A DNA stretch of 64,000 nt. Origin: Hufsiella ginkgonis. Its GTDB lineage: Bacteria; Bacteroidota; Bacteroidia; Sphingobacteriales; Sphingobacteriaceae. The number at the start of each line of letters is the position of its first letter. Position 1 is the first letter of the stretch. The notes beneath the pieces are model-generated. The model saw only the letters and a program-made list of their open reading frames with translations, searched no databases and was not told the origin of the DNA. Positions 39,743-47,177 of this stretch are shown here, piece by piece. Where the stretch lies: contig NZ_WVHS01000002.1 in the NCBI RefSeq assembly GCF_009834915.1, positions 1 through 64,000 on the forward strand. Direction: 5' to 3'. The translations under genes and the position numbers were made by a program.

Positions 39743-39790
39743 TGATCGGTGATCAGCTACGGCGCTTACCAGAAACTGATCACTGACAAC
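39743..39790. repeat. Intergenic inverted repeat, family B
   Basis: GTGATCAG (39750-39757) and CTGATCAC (39776-39783) are exact inverted arms. AACTGATCACTGACAAC (39774-39790) matches 7774-7790 at 16 of 17 bases. It lies between two glycosyltransferase genes. Confidence 0.55.
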
Positions 39791-39808
39791 TGGTCATAGA
39801 GAACTCAA

Positions 39809-40786
39809 ATGATTTCCATGTTCTTCTCCATTATCATCCCCCTCTATAATCGCCCCGACGAGATCAATGAACTGCTGCATACCCTTACGCTGCAGGCTTA
39901 CCGGAATTTCGAGGTGCTTATTATCGAGGACGGATCGGTGAGAGACGCAAAAGAGATCGTGGAAAGTTATCGCGACCGCCTCAACGTGCGGTACTATTTT
40001 AAGCCCAACGAAGGACAGGGGTTTTCCCGTAACTACGGATTCGCAAGAGCGAAGGGCGATTACTTTATCGTGTTTGACTCCGATTGCCTGATCCCACCGG
40101 GTTACCTGCAGAACGTGTATTCGTTTTTAACGAGCAGTTACGTGGATGCTTTTGGCGGGCCCGACGGTGCGCACGCTTCTTTTACCCCGGTGCAGAAAGC
40201 GATCAGCTATTCGATGACCTCGCCATTTACTACGGGGGGCATCCGGGGAAATAAAAAACACCTGGGGCCTTATCATCCCAGGAGCTTTAACATGGGGCTG
40301 TCACGGCAGGTATGGGAAAAAACAGGTGGGTTTATTCTCACCCGTCTTGGTGAAGATATCGAACTGAGCATCCGCATCCAGTCGTTGGGCTTTAAAACGG
40401 CGCTCATCCCGGGGGCGCTGGTATACCATAAACGACGTACCAGCTTTTTGCAGTTTTATAAGCAGATCCATTTTTTTGGTCGCGCCAGGATCAATATTTA
40501 TCGGTTCTTTCCCTCGCAGCTTAAGCCGGTACATGCATTTCCTGCTGCATTTACCCTCTTTCTTTTTGTTACCATTGTTGCCAATATCTTTGGATCATTC
40601 ATGGGTATACTGGGTGATGCCGTGCTGGTCTTATTCATTTTGTTGATATTTTTTCATTCATGGATGGTAAACAAATCTGCAAAAGTTGCATTTTTGAGCA
40701 TATTCGCGGCTTTTATCCAGCTGGTTGCCTACGGACTGGGTTTTATTCAGGATTTTGTTAAAAGAGTTATTTTTAAACACGCATGA
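39809..40786 (+). CDS. Family 2 glycosyltransferase (second)
   Basis: 325 residues. The GT2 core is FSIIIPLYNRPDEINELLHTL, VLIIEDGS, NEGQGFSRNYGFARAKGDYFIVFDSDC (donor and metal region) and the acceptor-side LTRLGEDIELSIRIQSLGF. Two or three membrane helices follow (~240-310). An ATG at 39818 is equally possible (three residues shorter). It overlaps the next gene by 4 bases (ATGA). It probably builds a surface polysaccharide or glycolipid; the donor sugar is unknown. Confidence 0.9.
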   Translation: MISMFFSIIIPLYNRPDEINELLHTLTLQAYRNFEVLIIEDGSVRDAKEIVESYRDRLNVRYYFKPNEGQGFSRNYGFARAKGDYFIVFDSDCLIPPGYLQNVYSFLTSSYVDAFGGPDGAHASFTPVQKAISYSMTSPFTTGGIRGNKKHLGPYHPRSFNMGLSRQVWEKTGGFILTRLGEDIELSIRIQSLGFKTALIPGALVYHKRRTSFLQFYKQIHFFGRARINIYRFFPSQLKPVHAFPAAFTLFLFVTIVANIFGSFMGILGDAVLVLFILLIFFHSWMVNKSAKVAFLSIFAAFIQLVAYGLGFIQDFVKRVIFKHA

Positions 40787-41784
40787 TCGAATTTTTAAAG
40801 GAAAGTACCTTTGCCGTTAATGATATTATCCACACCTCCTGGAGGTTGTTGAAAGAGCAGTATTTCCTGATCGCGGGGCTTTGTTTCCTGATGTTCGAGA
40901 CGCTGAATATTTCCGGGTCGATGGCGCAGTACCTGAGCGGTGATAACCTTGTGCTGCGGGTGCCCATCATGTTTTGCTTTATCCTGATCTACTTTGGCCT
41001 GCAGCTCACCCTTTTTAATTTTACGATCCGGCTGATCGATAAAAAAGGCAACCTGGATGAGGAATCGACCAAGGTGCGCACCTATAACTACCTGCGTGTG
41101 CTGTTATACCTGCTGGGTGCGGCGTTTGTCTTTTCGGTGATCATCGCCATTATCGTGTTTGTATGCATCCTGTCGGGGGTTTATGTGATCCTGTCGGTGC
41201 AGTCTATCATTTCGCTCGGGATCATTTGTTCGCTCATCTGGAACCGCAAGCGCCTCTACCCGTTCGTGGTGGTGATTAAGAATAACTGGCCGCGGGGAAA
41301 ACAAATGCTTAATTTCCTGGTGGCCACCATTTACTCGGTGGTGCTGCTGTTCCTCGCGTTTATCGTAATGGCGGTGGTATTCCTTCCCTTTATTTACCTG
41401 CACATCCGCAAAGAAGTAGTGGCGGAACTGGCCGTTTCACTGGGGCTGGTGCTGGCAATCATCGTGCTTATCCGCATCTCGTTTTTCCCGCTCTTTATTA
41501 TGGACCGCAATTGCAGTGCCTGGAAATCTATCCGTTTCAGCCTGGCCATTACCCGCGGCAACTTCACCAGGCTGCTGCTGCTGCTGGGGTTCCTGGCCCT
41601 GTTTCACTTTTTGTCGTTATATTTCCTGGTGAAGGAATACGAAATATTGTTATTTGCTGTAAGCGTGGTAAGCTCCTTTTTTATCGTTCCTTTGTCGTCT
41701 ATCACTACTTCGGTAGCCTACCGGCAGATGATTGGAGAGTATAAGGGCGATGAAGACCCGGACCTGATACACCATATTATTTAA
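40783..41784 (+). CDS. Polytopic membrane protein, function unknown
   Basis: 333 residues with about six hydrophobic helices (near 25-45, 60-80, 103-125, 132-148, 183-212, 220-240, and two more at the end) and a cytoplasmic-looking N-terminus (EFLKESTFAVNDIIHTSWRLLKEQ). Overlap of 4 bases with the glycosyltransferase gene implies coupled translation. The layout resembles DUF975-type or glycerophosphodiesterase-membrane-domain proteins, but I see no diagnostic motif and assign none. Confidence 0.82.
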   Translation: MIEFLKESTFAVNDIIHTSWRLLKEQYFLIAGLCFLMFETLNISGSMAQYLSGDNLVLRVPIMFCFILIYFGLQLTLFNFTIRLIDKKGNLDEESTKVRTYNYLRVLLYLLGAAFVFSVIIAIIVFVCILSGVYVILSVQSIISLGIICSLIWNRKRLYPFVVVIKNNWPRGKQMLNFLVATIYSVVLLFLAFIVMAVVFLPFIYLHIRKEVVAELAVSLGLVLAIIVLIRISFFPLFIMDRNCSAWKSIRFSLAITRGNFTRLLLLLGFLALFHFLSLYFLVKEYEILLFAVSVVSSFFIVPLSSITTSVAYRQMIGEYKGDEDPDLIHHII

Positions 41785-41803
41785 CAATGAAATATAATAA
41801 GCA

Positions 41804-41832
41804 TACCGCCGGGGGCATAATGCCCGGCGTAC
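41804..41832. other. G+C-rich hairpin between the membrane protein and GH3 genes
   Basis: GCCGGG...GCAT pairs with ATGCCCGGC around a very short loop. No T-run follows on either strand, so it is more likely an mRNA-processing or stability element than a terminator. Confidence 0.38.
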
Positions 41833-41879
41833 CGGCAAACCGCTTCGGTCTTCCTGCTTTTACCTTTCAGCGATAAGAC

Positions 41880-43379
41880 ATGGGAATAAAAGCCGTGCTA
41901 AGCAAGCCGTTTGCCGCGTGGACCGTGTGGCGGATCAGCAAGTGGAAGAAGAACGCAGTTGCAGCGCAGGAACAGGTATTCAGGCAGCTGATCGCTGCGG
42001 CCGCCGGTACGCAGTTTGGGCGCGACCACCGGTTCTCTTCCATCAACACGTACGATGATTTTAAGCGCCAGGTACCGGTGCGCGATTATGAAGACCTGAA
42101 ACCCTATATCGATAAAATGGTGCATGGCGATCCCGATATATTGTGGCCCGGCAAGCCCGCTTACCTCGCCAAGACCTCCGGCACCACTTCCGGCACCAAA
42201 TATATCCCGCTAACAAAAGAATCGCTTCCGGAGCACATTAAAGGGGCCAGGAACGCGTTACTTACCTATATACACGAAACCGGCAAAGCGGATTTTGTAG
42301 ACGGGAAGATGATTTTTTTGCAGGGGAGCCCCATATTACAACAAAAAGCGGGAATTTCCGTGGGGCGTTTATCGGGCATCGTGGCACATCACGTACCAGG
42401 TTACCTGCAAACTAACCGCCTTCCTTCTTACGAAACCAATTGTATCGAAGATTGGGAAACTAAGGTGGAAACCATCGCCAAAGAAACATTGCACGAAGAC
42501 CTGCGCCTCATTTCCGGGATCCCGCCCTGGGTGCAGATGTATTTCGAACGGCTTTCTGCCCGGGCCGGCAATAAAAAGATCAAGGATATTTTCAGGAACT
42601 TCGGCCTTTTCGTATACGGAGGGGTGAACTTTGAGCCTTACCGTGCCAGGCTCGAAGAAACCATTGGGAAACGTGTCGACTCGATCGAGATCTATCCCGC
42701 CTCCGAGGGGTTTATCGCTTACCAGGACTCGCAGACGGAAAAGGGGCTCCTGCTGCTGGCTGATGCAGGCATGTTTTACGAGTTTATACCCACCGAGGAG
42801 TATTACAACGAAAATCCTTCGCGGCTTTCGTTAAAAGAGGTAGAGACCGGCAAAAATTACGCGCTCGTGCTTAACACCAACGCCGGCCTGTGGGGGTACA
42901 GTATCGGCGATACCGTGAAGTTCGTTTCCAAAAACCCTTACCGCATCGTGGTAACCGGGAGGATCAAGCATTATATTTCCGCTTTTGGCGAGCATGTGAT
43001 CGGTGAGGAGGTGGAGGCTGCCCTGATGGACGCTGCCGGTCGTTTTGGCGCAGGGGTAACGGAGTTCACGGTGGCGCCGCAGGTAAATCCGCCGGCGGGG
43101 GCGTTGCCTTACCACGAATGGTTCATCGAGTTTTCCAAGGAACCGGCGGATATGGAAAAATTCGGGCTGGCAATTGATGAGACGCTGCAAAAGAAAAACG
43201 TTTATTATGCCGACCTGATCGTAGGCAAGATCCTGCAGCCGCTGGTGATCCACAGCGTGGCAGCCGGAGGGTTTGCAAGCTATATGAAGCAGGAGGGTAA
43301 ATTGGGAGGGCAAAATAAGGTGCCGCGATTGGCTAACGACAGGAAGATTGCCGCGGCGTTACAAAATTTTATCAGGTAA
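41880..43379 (+). CDS. GH3-family acyl-acid amido synthetase-like protein
   Basis: 499 residues. The ATP-binding motif is LAKTSGTTSGTKYIPLTKES; a second motif is YPASEGFIAYQ, and later YSIGDTVKFVSKNPYRIVVTGRIKHYISAFGEHV fits the GH3 nucleotide site (Y-R-V-G-D in plants). GH3 proteins adenylate a carboxylic acid and join it to an amino acid; plant members act on auxin and jasmonate. Bacterial substrates are unknown. It sits between a membrane protein and dxr in a cluster with glycosyltransferases. TACCTTTC 10-18 bases upstream is a one-mismatch -7 box. Confidence 0.93.
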   Translation: MGIKAVLSKPFAAWTVWRISKWKKNAVAAQEQVFRQLIAAAAGTQFGRDHRFSSINTYDDFKRQVPVRDYEDLKPYIDKMVHGDPDILWPGKPAYLAKTSGTTSGTKYIPLTKESLPEHIKGARNALLTYIHETGKADFVDGKMIFLQGSPILQQKAGISVGRLSGIVAHHVPGYLQTNRLPSYETNCIEDWETKVETIAKETLHEDLRLISGIPPWVQMYFERLSARAGNKKIKDIFRNFGLFVYGGVNFEPYRARLEETIGKRVDSIEIYPASEGFIAYQDSQTEKGLLLLADAGMFYEFIPTEEYYNENPSRLSLKEVETGKNYALVLNTNAGLWGYSIGDTVKFVSKNPYRIVVTGRIKHYISAFGEHVIGEEVEAALMDAAGRFGAGVTEFTVAPQVNPPAGALPYHEWFIEFSKEPADMEKFGLAIDETLQKKNVYYADLIVGKILQPLVIHSVAAGGFASYMKQEGKLGGQNKVPRLANDRKIAAALQNFIR

Positions 43380-43381
43380 AA

Positions 43382-44557
43382 GTGACCGTAAAGAACATTG
43401 CCATATTGGGCTCTTCGGGGAGCATAGGTACACAAGCCCTCGAGGTGATCAGGGAGAATAGGGACCGTTTTAATGTTACCGTGCTTACCGTGCAGCAAAA
43501 CGCCGCGATGCTGGTTAACCAGGCGCTGGAGTTTATGCCGGAGAAGGTGGTGATTGCCGATGAGAACCGGTACAAGGAAGTACACGATGCATTGGCGGGG
43601 ACCGGCATTGAAGTGCTTGCGGGAGAGGTGGCATTGGCCGAAGTAGTCACCCTCGGCCAGGTAGATATCGTGCTTACGGCGCTTGTAGGCTTTTCAGGCC
43701 TGAAACCGACCCTGGCGGCCATCCGCGCGGGCAAAGACATCGCCCTGGCCAACAAGGAAACGCTGGTGGTGGCAGGCGAGCTGGTAATGAACCTCGCCAG
43801 GCAACACGGCGTGCACATTCTCCCGGTGGATTCAGAGCATTCGGCCATTTTTCAGTGCCTTGCCGGGGAAGAGGCGAACGCAATAGAAAAGATCTACCTT
43901 ACGGCTTCGGGAGGCCCGTTCCGGGGACGAGACCGCGCCTACCTTTCCGGCGTGAGCCGTGAAGATGCGCTGCGCCATCCAAATTGGGTGATGGGCGCTA
44001 AGATCACCGTCGATTCAGCTTCGCTGATGAATAAAGGGCTTGAAGTGATCGAAGCTAAATGGCTCTTCGGGCTGGACCTTCCGCAGATCGAGGTAGTGGT
44101 ACACCCGCAATCGGTGATCCACTCGATCGTGCAATTTGAAGATGGATCTATGAAGGCGCAAATGGGCCTGCCCGATATGAAGCTTCCTATCCAATATGCG
44201 CTTACCCACCCGGGGAGGACGAGGAATAACTTCCCGCGTTTTGATTTCATGAATTATCCCACGCTTACGTTCGAGCGCGCAGATACTGACACCTTCCGGA
44301 ACCTCGGCCTCGCCTTTTCGGCATTAAAACAGGGCGGGAATATGCCATGTGTCATCAATGCCGCCAACGAAATCGTCGTGGCAGAGTTTTTGAACAACCG
44401 GGTAGGGTTCCTGGAAATGAGCGACCTGATAGAAACCTGTATGTCATCGATCGCTTTTGTAAACAACCCTTCGCTGGAGGATTACCTCGAAACCGACCGG
44501 GAAACCCGGCTGCTCACCAGGCGCTTAGTAACAAAAAGTACGATAAACTTATCTTAA
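43382..44557 (+). CDS. dxr: 1-deoxy-D-xylulose 5-phosphate reductoisomerase
   Basis: 391 residues from GTG 43382, 2 bases after GH3. The NADPH site is IAILGSSGSIGTQALEV. Metal and substrate loops are LANKETLVVAGELV, ILPVDSEHSAIFQCL, LTASGGPFRG, HPNWVMGAKITVDSASLMNKGLEVIEA and EVVVHPQSVIHSIV. It commits DXP to the MEP pathway by making 2-C-methyl-D-erythritol 4-phosphate. The pairing with rseP downstream is common in many bacteria. Confidence 0.97.
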   Translation: MTVKNIAILGSSGSIGTQALEVIRENRDRFNVTVLTVQQNAAMLVNQALEFMPEKVVIADENRYKEVHDALAGTGIEVLAGEVALAEVVTLGQVDIVLTALVGFSGLKPTLAAIRAGKDIALANKETLVVAGELVMNLARQHGVHILPVDSEHSAIFQCLAGEEANAIEKIYLTASGGPFRGRDRAYLSGVSREDALRHPNWVMGAKITVDSASLMNKGLEVIEAKWLFGLDLPQIEVVVHPQSVIHSIVQFEDGSMKAQMGLPDMKLPIQYALTHPGRTRNNFPRFDFMNYPTLTFERADTDTFRNLGLAFSALKQGGNMPCVINAANEIVVAEFLNNRVGFLEMSDLIETCMSSIAFVNNPSLEDYLETDRETRLLTRRLVTKSTINLS

Positions 44558-44577
44558 TAAAATAAAGAAACGAAACG

Positions 44578-45906
44578 ATGGATGGATTGATCATGGCCGG
44601 CCAGCTGCTGCTGGGATTATCGATATTAATCATATTACACGAGTTGGGGCACTTCCTGGCGGCCAGGGCCTTCGGCATCAGGGTAGAGAAGTTCTACCTG
44701 TTCTTTGATGCCTGGGGATATAAGCTGGTAAGCTTTAAGTTTAAAGGATGCGAATACGGCATCGGTTGGCTGCCGCTGGGTGGCTATGTAAAGATTTCGG
44801 GGATGATCGACGAATCGATGGATACCGAGCAGATGAGCGGTCCGCCGCAACCCTGGGAGTTCCGTTCGAAACCGGCCTGGCAGCGACTGATTGTCATGCT
44901 CGGCGGCGTTACCGTGAACGTGATACTGGGTATTCTTATTTTTTGGATGCTGGTGGTTCGCTATGGCGATACTTACATCCCTACAGAGAACCTGGTGAAC
45001 GGCATTACGCCCGGCATTATCGGGAAAGAGGTAGGCTTGCTCCCGGGCGATAAGATCGTTACCGTGAACGGGCTGCCGGTTAAAAGCTTCGAGGAGATCG
45101 CCAGCTCGAAGGTGTTGCTGGGCAACTCGGAGCTGGGCATCGAGCGGAACGGTCAGCCTAGAACCATTAAGATCCCCGATAATGTGCTGGAGATGGTTTC
45201 AGACCACGGTATCGCGCAATTCGTATTGCCAAGATACTCGTCGGTTATCGATACGGTCTTTCCCAAAAAGGGCGCCATCAGGGCCGGCCTGCAAAAAGGC
45301 GACCGGTTAACCGATGTGAATTTTCACCCGGTACGGTACCAGGATGAGGTGAAACAGGAGCTGCAAAAAGTAAAGAACAAATGGATCGTCGTTAAATTTA
45401 CCCGCAACGGGAAAGCCGAACGCCGCTGGGTGTATATCAACAAGTATGGGGAGCTGGGTTATGGCCCTAACTTCGATGAAATAAAAGAAGATACCCTTCA
45501 CTATGGATTTTTTACCGCCCTTCCGGTAGGCGCCTCTAAAGCCTGGGGCTCTCTTACCGACAATGCAAAGGGGCTGTGGAAAGTAGTATCCGGCAAGATC
45601 AAAGCCACCAAGGCATTTTCCGGCCCCATGGAGATCGCCAGGAAGTTCTACGGAGGCACATTTACCGCCGAGAAGTTCTGGGGAATTACCGGCCTGTTGT
45701 CTATGGCGCTGGCGCTGATGAACCTGTTGCCGATCCCTGCGCTGGATGGCGGTCATGCCGTTTTTCTCCTGGTGGAGATGATAAAAGGCAAGCCGCTGAG
45801 CGATAAATTTATGGAACGCGCGCAAATGGTAGGCTTCTGCATCCTGGTGGTGCTGATGGTGTTCGTAATGGGTAACGACGTGCTGAAAGCTGTAGTAGGT
45901 AAGTAA
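44578..45906 (+). CDS. rseP: RIP metalloprotease RseP (site-2 protease)
   Basis: 442 residues. The zinc motif IILHELGHFLAAR (H21, E22, H25) lies in the first membrane helix, and the third ligand is in ALMNLLPIPALDGGHAVF near residue 385. Two PDZ-like domains separate them: ITPGIIGKEVGLLPGDKIVTVNGLPV, and IRAGLQKGDRLTDVNF. It cleaves anti-sigma factors and leftover signal peptides inside the inner membrane. Gene order dxr-rseP with 20 bases between is normal. Confidence 0.96.
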   Translation: MDGLIMAGQLLLGLSILIILHELGHFLAARAFGIRVEKFYLFFDAWGYKLVSFKFKGCEYGIGWLPLGGYVKISGMIDESMDTEQMSGPPQPWEFRSKPAWQRLIVMLGGVTVNVILGILIFWMLVVRYGDTYIPTENLVNGITPGIIGKEVGLLPGDKIVTVNGLPVKSFEEIASSKVLLGNSELGIERNGQPRTIKIPDNVLEMVSDHGIAQFVLPRYSSVIDTVFPKKGAIRAGLQKGDRLTDVNFHPVRYQDEVKQELQKVKNKWIVVKFTRNGKAERRWVYINKYGELGYGPNFDEIKEDTLHYGFFTALPVGASKAWGSLTDNAKGLWKVVSGKIKATKAFSGPMEIARKFYGGTFTAEKFWGITGLLSMALALMNLLPIPALDGGHAVFLLVEMIKGKPLSDKFMERAQMVGFCILVVLMVFVMGNDVLKAVVGK

Positions 45907-45929
45907 AGTTGAACGCCAGCACCCGACCG

Positions 45930-46460
45930 ATGATGGATTACTTTTCTTTTTATGATCTCCCGGTGTCGTTTAACCCGGATGTTGCTTATGTAAAGCGGAA
46001 GTTTTACGAGCTGAGCAAAGTATATCACCCGGATTTTTATATCAACGAGCCGGCAGAGAAACAACAGGAGATCCTCGAACTTTCTACCCTGAATAACCGC
46101 GCCTACCAGGTACTTTCCGATCCGCGGAAGCGGCTGGCTTATATCCTGGAGGTGAACGGCCTGCTGGAAGAAGGGGAGAAGTACCAGTTGCCCCCCGCCT
46201 TCCTGATGGAAATGATGGAGGTGAACGAGGCGCTGATGGAACTCGAAATGGACCCCGACGATGCGGGCCTGGTCGCCATTACCGTTCAGGTAGGCGATAT
46301 TGAAGCCAATATTGCCGGGGAGTTGGCACTGCTGATGCAGCATTTTGATGAAAATACAGCCGATAAGGGAGCTACCTTATTGCAAATCAAGGACCTGTAT
46401 TACCGGCAAAAATATCTCTTGCGAATAAGGGATACGTTGAGTAAGTTTGCAGCCCGTTAG
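45930..46460 (+). CDS. hscB: Fe-S assembly co-chaperone HscB
   Basis: About 176 residues. J-domain features are DYFSFYDLPVSFNPDVAYVKRKFYELSKVYHPDFYIN (HPD motif at 33-35) and LNNRAYQVLSDPRKRLAYIL. The C-terminal helical bundle (MEMMEVNEALMEL...) is the HscB oligomer/IscU-binding domain. A TTG start at 45909 adds seven unconserved residues; ATG at 45930 or 45933 fits family N-termini better. It delivers IscU to HscA for cluster transfer. No other isc genes lie nearby. Confidence 0.92.
   Translation: MMDYFSFYDLPVSFNPDVAYVKRKFYELSKVYHPDFYINEPAEKQQEILELSTLNNRAYQVLSDPRKRLAYILEVNGLLEEGEKYQLPPAFLMEMMEVNEALMELEMDPDDAGLVAITVQVGDIEANIAGELALLMQHFDENTADKGATLLQIKDLYYRQKYLLRIRDTLSKFAAR
46442..46449 (+). 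promoter_or_regulatory. -7 box of tRNA-Leu inside the end of hscB
   Basis: TAAGTTTG is an exact TAnnTTTG in the last codons of hscB, 17 bases before the tRNA 5' end. Confidence 0.58.
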
Positions 46461-46466
46461 AATAAT

Positions 46467-46546
46467 GCCCAGCTGGCGGAATTGGTAGACGCGCTGGTCT
46501 CAAACACCTGTGGGAAACCGTGCCGGTTCGACTCCGGCGCTGGGTA
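46467..46546 (+). tRNA. tRNA-Leu (anticodon CAA)
   Basis: 80 bases. The acceptor arms GCCCAGC and GCTGGGT pair with one G-U. The D-arm is GCGGAATTGGTAGACGC, the anticodon loop CTCAAAC gives CAA at 34-36, the T-arm is GCCGG-TTCGACT-CCGGC, and there is a short class-II variable region. It decodes UUG. The anticodon stem has a T-T mismatch at the second pair. A73 is followed by CCG, so the final CCA is not fully encoded. Confidence 0.95.
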
Positions 46547-46551
46547 CCGAG

Positions 46552-46581
46552 CCCCTTTTTACGCAAGTAAAGAGGGGTTTT
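46552..46581 (+). terminator. Terminator of tRNA-Leu
   Basis: CCCCTTTTTAC and GTAAAGAGGGG pair over 11 bases (one G-T pair) around a GCAA tetraloop, then TTTTCT. It begins 6 bases after the tRNA. Confidence 0.9.
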
Positions 46582-46644
46582 CTGTTAAAAACCTGCCTGG
46601 AGTTTTAAAAATGAAAATGGAGTAAGAGATCAGGCTTAAAGTTT

Positions 46645-46786
46645 GGGAGCTATTAGCTGTCAGCTATCAGCCTTGATTACACTGTCAAGCCTGGAATACT
46701 ACTCAGGAATAGCTCAACATCAATTACTTATCTTATAAAGTATACTCACAGGCTGAATGCTGATAGCTGACAGCCAAATACTCCCC
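46645..46786. repeat. MITE-like inverted repeat, family A
   Basis: GCTGTCAGCTATCAGC (46656-46671) and its exact reverse complement (46759-46774) are 87 bases apart. Similarity continues outward through GGAG...ATT. The right arm matches the element upstream of valS at 19 of 20 bases. No coding frame lies between the arms. Confidence 0.7.
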
Positions 46787-46802
46787 GGAAATTCAGCTTG
46801 AT

Positions 46803-47010
46803 CCAAACAAACCAGGCCCCCAAAAGAAAATATCAGGTCCGAAACTAAAGAGTCATCACTTCCCAGGTGCCTGACAGTATGGTTCGGAATAACAAGTTAG
46901 AAACGGAAATATTTTGATCGCCTCATGGAATGGTATTTTTCGATACGATAGAGAATCGTTCACTAATAGCAAGTAAAATAAGTTCGCGCGGTAACAAGTG
47001 TTTCTTCCTC
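46803..47010 (+). pseudogene. Decayed copy of the propeller lipoprotein gene (5' part)
   Basis: This stretch aligns base by base with ~56243-56450 of the intact propeller gene. Shared blocks include CAGGTC-GAAAC, ATCACTTCC, ATATTT...GATCGC-TCATGG and GGTATTTTTCGATA. One frame still reads NGIFRYDRESFTNSK against EGIFRYDGRSFTNIT. Frames are broken by small indels and stops, and the signal peptide and the rest of the gene are missing. It is a dead paralogous fragment, not a functional gene. Confidence 0.8.
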
Positions 47011-47177
47011 ATCTAAAACGAAATCAACATGTCCGGAAAATCGTCATTTTCACAGGCGCACGGGCTGAATTCACATCCGGGAAAGTTTGCAAACGAGGTG
47101 GCGTTATCTTTATATCGTCACGGCCTTTAAAGGTGTTTTATAGCGCCGGGTATGTGGCCACTTAATTAGCAATACGT

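Larger units (their letters stand above)
46582..47177. other. Gene-free region after tRNA-Leu
   Basis: About 600 bases. From left to right it holds a MITE-like inverted repeat (46645-46786), a decayed propeller-gene fragment (46803-~47010), and unassigned sequence leading to the TlpA-like gene. TATCTTTA near 47106-47114 is a one-mismatch -7 box for that gene. There is no intact ORF of note. Confidence 0.6.
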
